Below are positions 41,565 through 42,350 of a stretch of 42,350 nt of DNA, piece by piece. A program made the translations under genes and the position numbers. The number at the start of each line of letters is the position of its first letter. Positions within the stretch are counted from its first letter, which is position 1. The stretch is from the NCBI RefSeq assembly GCF_001642835.1, contig NZ_LXEI01000023.1:1-42350 (forward strand). The letters are read 5' to 3'. The notes under the pieces are model-generated. The model did no database searches. It was given only the letters and a program-made list of their open reading frames with translations, and was not told the origin of the DNA. This DNA is from Pseudotamlana agarivorans (GTDB lineage Bacteria; Bacteroidota; Bacteroidia; Flavobacteriales; Flavobacteriaceae).

Positions 41565-41992
41565 GTTACTGATTTTTGTGTTAGCAATAGAATTCCAATA
41601 GTTGCAATAGCCACAAAGAATAGGTTAAAAATAAGGTGTGCCGTCCATCCCATACTATCTAAAATTCCACCGCACGCACAGGGTATAAAAGGGCTAAATT
41701 TTAGGATTAGAACGATATATGTGGAAAACATGACCATCAGGCTATAACTGGCATATAAAGCAAGTAGCCTAAGTCGAGGTAATGCTAAAAGTATGGCGAT
41801 AATAATTTCTAAAGTTGGTATCAGAAATACAATCCAATGTCCTATTGATGTTAGTACTGGAGATTGACTCACTTGAATAGAGAATTTCTCATAATCAAGA
41901 AATTTGCTTACTGCGGCATAAACAAATAAAATGACGAAGACAATAGAAATTGTTTCCGTAATTAGATTTGTTTGTTTTTGAGACCATTTCAT
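41561..41992 (-). CDS. MauE/DoxX-type redox-associated membrane protein
   Basis: A 143-residue protein with four membrane helices and the MauE-type motif Pro104-Cys105-Ala-Cys107-Gly-Gly in the loop after helix 3. In methylamine dehydrogenase loci, MauE supports disulfide or cofactor maturation with a thioredoxin-like partner. Its position next to a four-cysteine secreted protein suggests redox maturation of that protein. It is probably co-transcribed with the two following minus-strand genes. Confidence 0.85.
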   Translation of the reverse strand: MKWSQKQTNLITETISIVFVILFVYAAVSKFLDYEKFSIQVSQSPVLTSIGHWIVFLIPTLEIIIAILLALPRLRLLALYASYSLMVMFSTYIVLILKFSPFIPCACGGILDSMGWTAHLIFNLFFVAIATIGILLLTQKSVT

Positions 41993-42094
41993 ACCATTTG
42001 TTATTTATTGGTATAAAATTATAGGATACAGTTATTCTTTAAAGGATAAGTTTTTGACTCTAAGGGATTTATTTTCTAAGATGCTGAAAAGTCA

Positions 42095-42350
42095 TCATTT
42101 TTTTCCTTCCAAAGGAGTTTTTCGCAGTTCACTAGGAGGGTATCCATAATGCTTTTTAAAAGCTCTAGAAAAATGGGCGATACTTTTAAAGCCTGTCATT
42201 CTAGCAATAGAAATTAAAGCTTCGCTACTGTACTGAATCATCATTTTTGATTTTCTCAGGCGTTCCTGCATTAAAAACTTATGTACGGAGGTGCCATAAA
42301 GCTCTTTAAAACCATATTTTAATTTAAACTCATTAGTGCCTAATTGTAGA
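42095..42350 (-). CDS. AraC-family regulator, C-terminal part
   Basis: The minus strand is open from the window end to TGA 42097-42095 (84 residues). It shows the AraC double HTH end: LQLGTNEFKLKYGFKELYG, then LRKSKMMIQYSSEALISIARMTGF, then SIAHFSRAFKKHYGYPPSELR, the family signature. The N-terminal part lies beyond the window. It is upstream of, and in the same direction as, the MauE operon, and may control it. Confidence 0.9.
   Translation of the reverse strand, partial: LQLGTNEFKLKYGFKELYGTSVHKFLMQERLRKSKMMIQYSSEALISIARMTGFKSIAHFSRAFKKHYGYPPSELRKTPLEGKK

Overview
The window reads as chromosomal DNA of a Bacteroidota bacterium, most likely a member of the Flavobacteriaceae. Base composition is strongly AT-rich. 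Shine-Dalgarno sequences are scarce, promoter -10 elements fit the Bacteroidota form TAnnTTTG, and the gene content includes SusC/SusD, a FecI/FecR pair, DUF6520, DUF4625 and Flavobacteria-type DUF1569/DUF4287/DUF998 proteins. No rRNA, tRNA, CRISPR array or intact insertion sequence was seen.

Region 1 (1-23.6 kb) is a long array of small genes, nearly all on the + strand and often overlapping by 1-14 bases. They encode small stand-alone domains: VOC/glyoxalase proteins, SRPBCC/AHSA1 proteins, DoxX-like membrane proteins, DUF1801, DUF1569, an NTF2-like protein, alpha/beta hydrolases, aldo/keto reductases, YdeI and a YCII protein. Regulators are mixed in: two ArsR, two Crp/Fnr, one WYL, one HTH-pentapeptide protein and two ECF sigma factors. 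Many families occur as exactly two copies (ArsR, DoxX, DUF1801, Crp/Fnr, aldo/keto reductase, alpha/beta hydrolase, YdeI, and a small protein with the motif FDLxDCDxILRI). Decayed fragments of array genes lie between them, so the array appears to grow by duplication and lose genes. Only a DUF1330 gene (18.9-19.3 kb) runs the other way.

Region 2 (23.7-30.8 kb) is a compact putative anti-phage module between two intrinsic-terminator-like hairpins. It holds an AbiEi-type antitoxin/regulator, an AbiEii-type nucleotidyltransferase toxin and a 1681-residue STAND/NACHT-like ATPase with a Cap4-like nuclease N-terminus. The three genes overlap or nearly touch. One promoter precedes them, with a symmetric four-box operator just downstream, as expected for AbiEi autorepression. 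This is the best candidate for an undescribed system: a type IV toxin-antitoxin pair co-transcribed with an Avs-like sensor ATPase.

Region 3 (30.8-32.1 kb) is a junction: a coding-like minus-strand relic with stops, an XRE regulator pseudogene, an intact small XRE gene, and a long imperfect hairpin of about 106 bases.

Region 4 (32.1-40.1 kb) is a nutrient-uptake locus: ECF sigma factor (FecI type), FecR anti-sigma factor, SusC/TonB receptor with an STN signalling domain, SusD lipoprotein, and a TlpA-like redoxin with a single active-site-region cysteine and a DUF3738-like C-terminus. It ends at strong terminators. Convergent to it (40.1-42.35 kb, minus strand) are DUF6520, a beta-propeller-like protein, a MauE-type membrane protein and the end of an AraC-type regulator, a possible redox or peptide-processing module.
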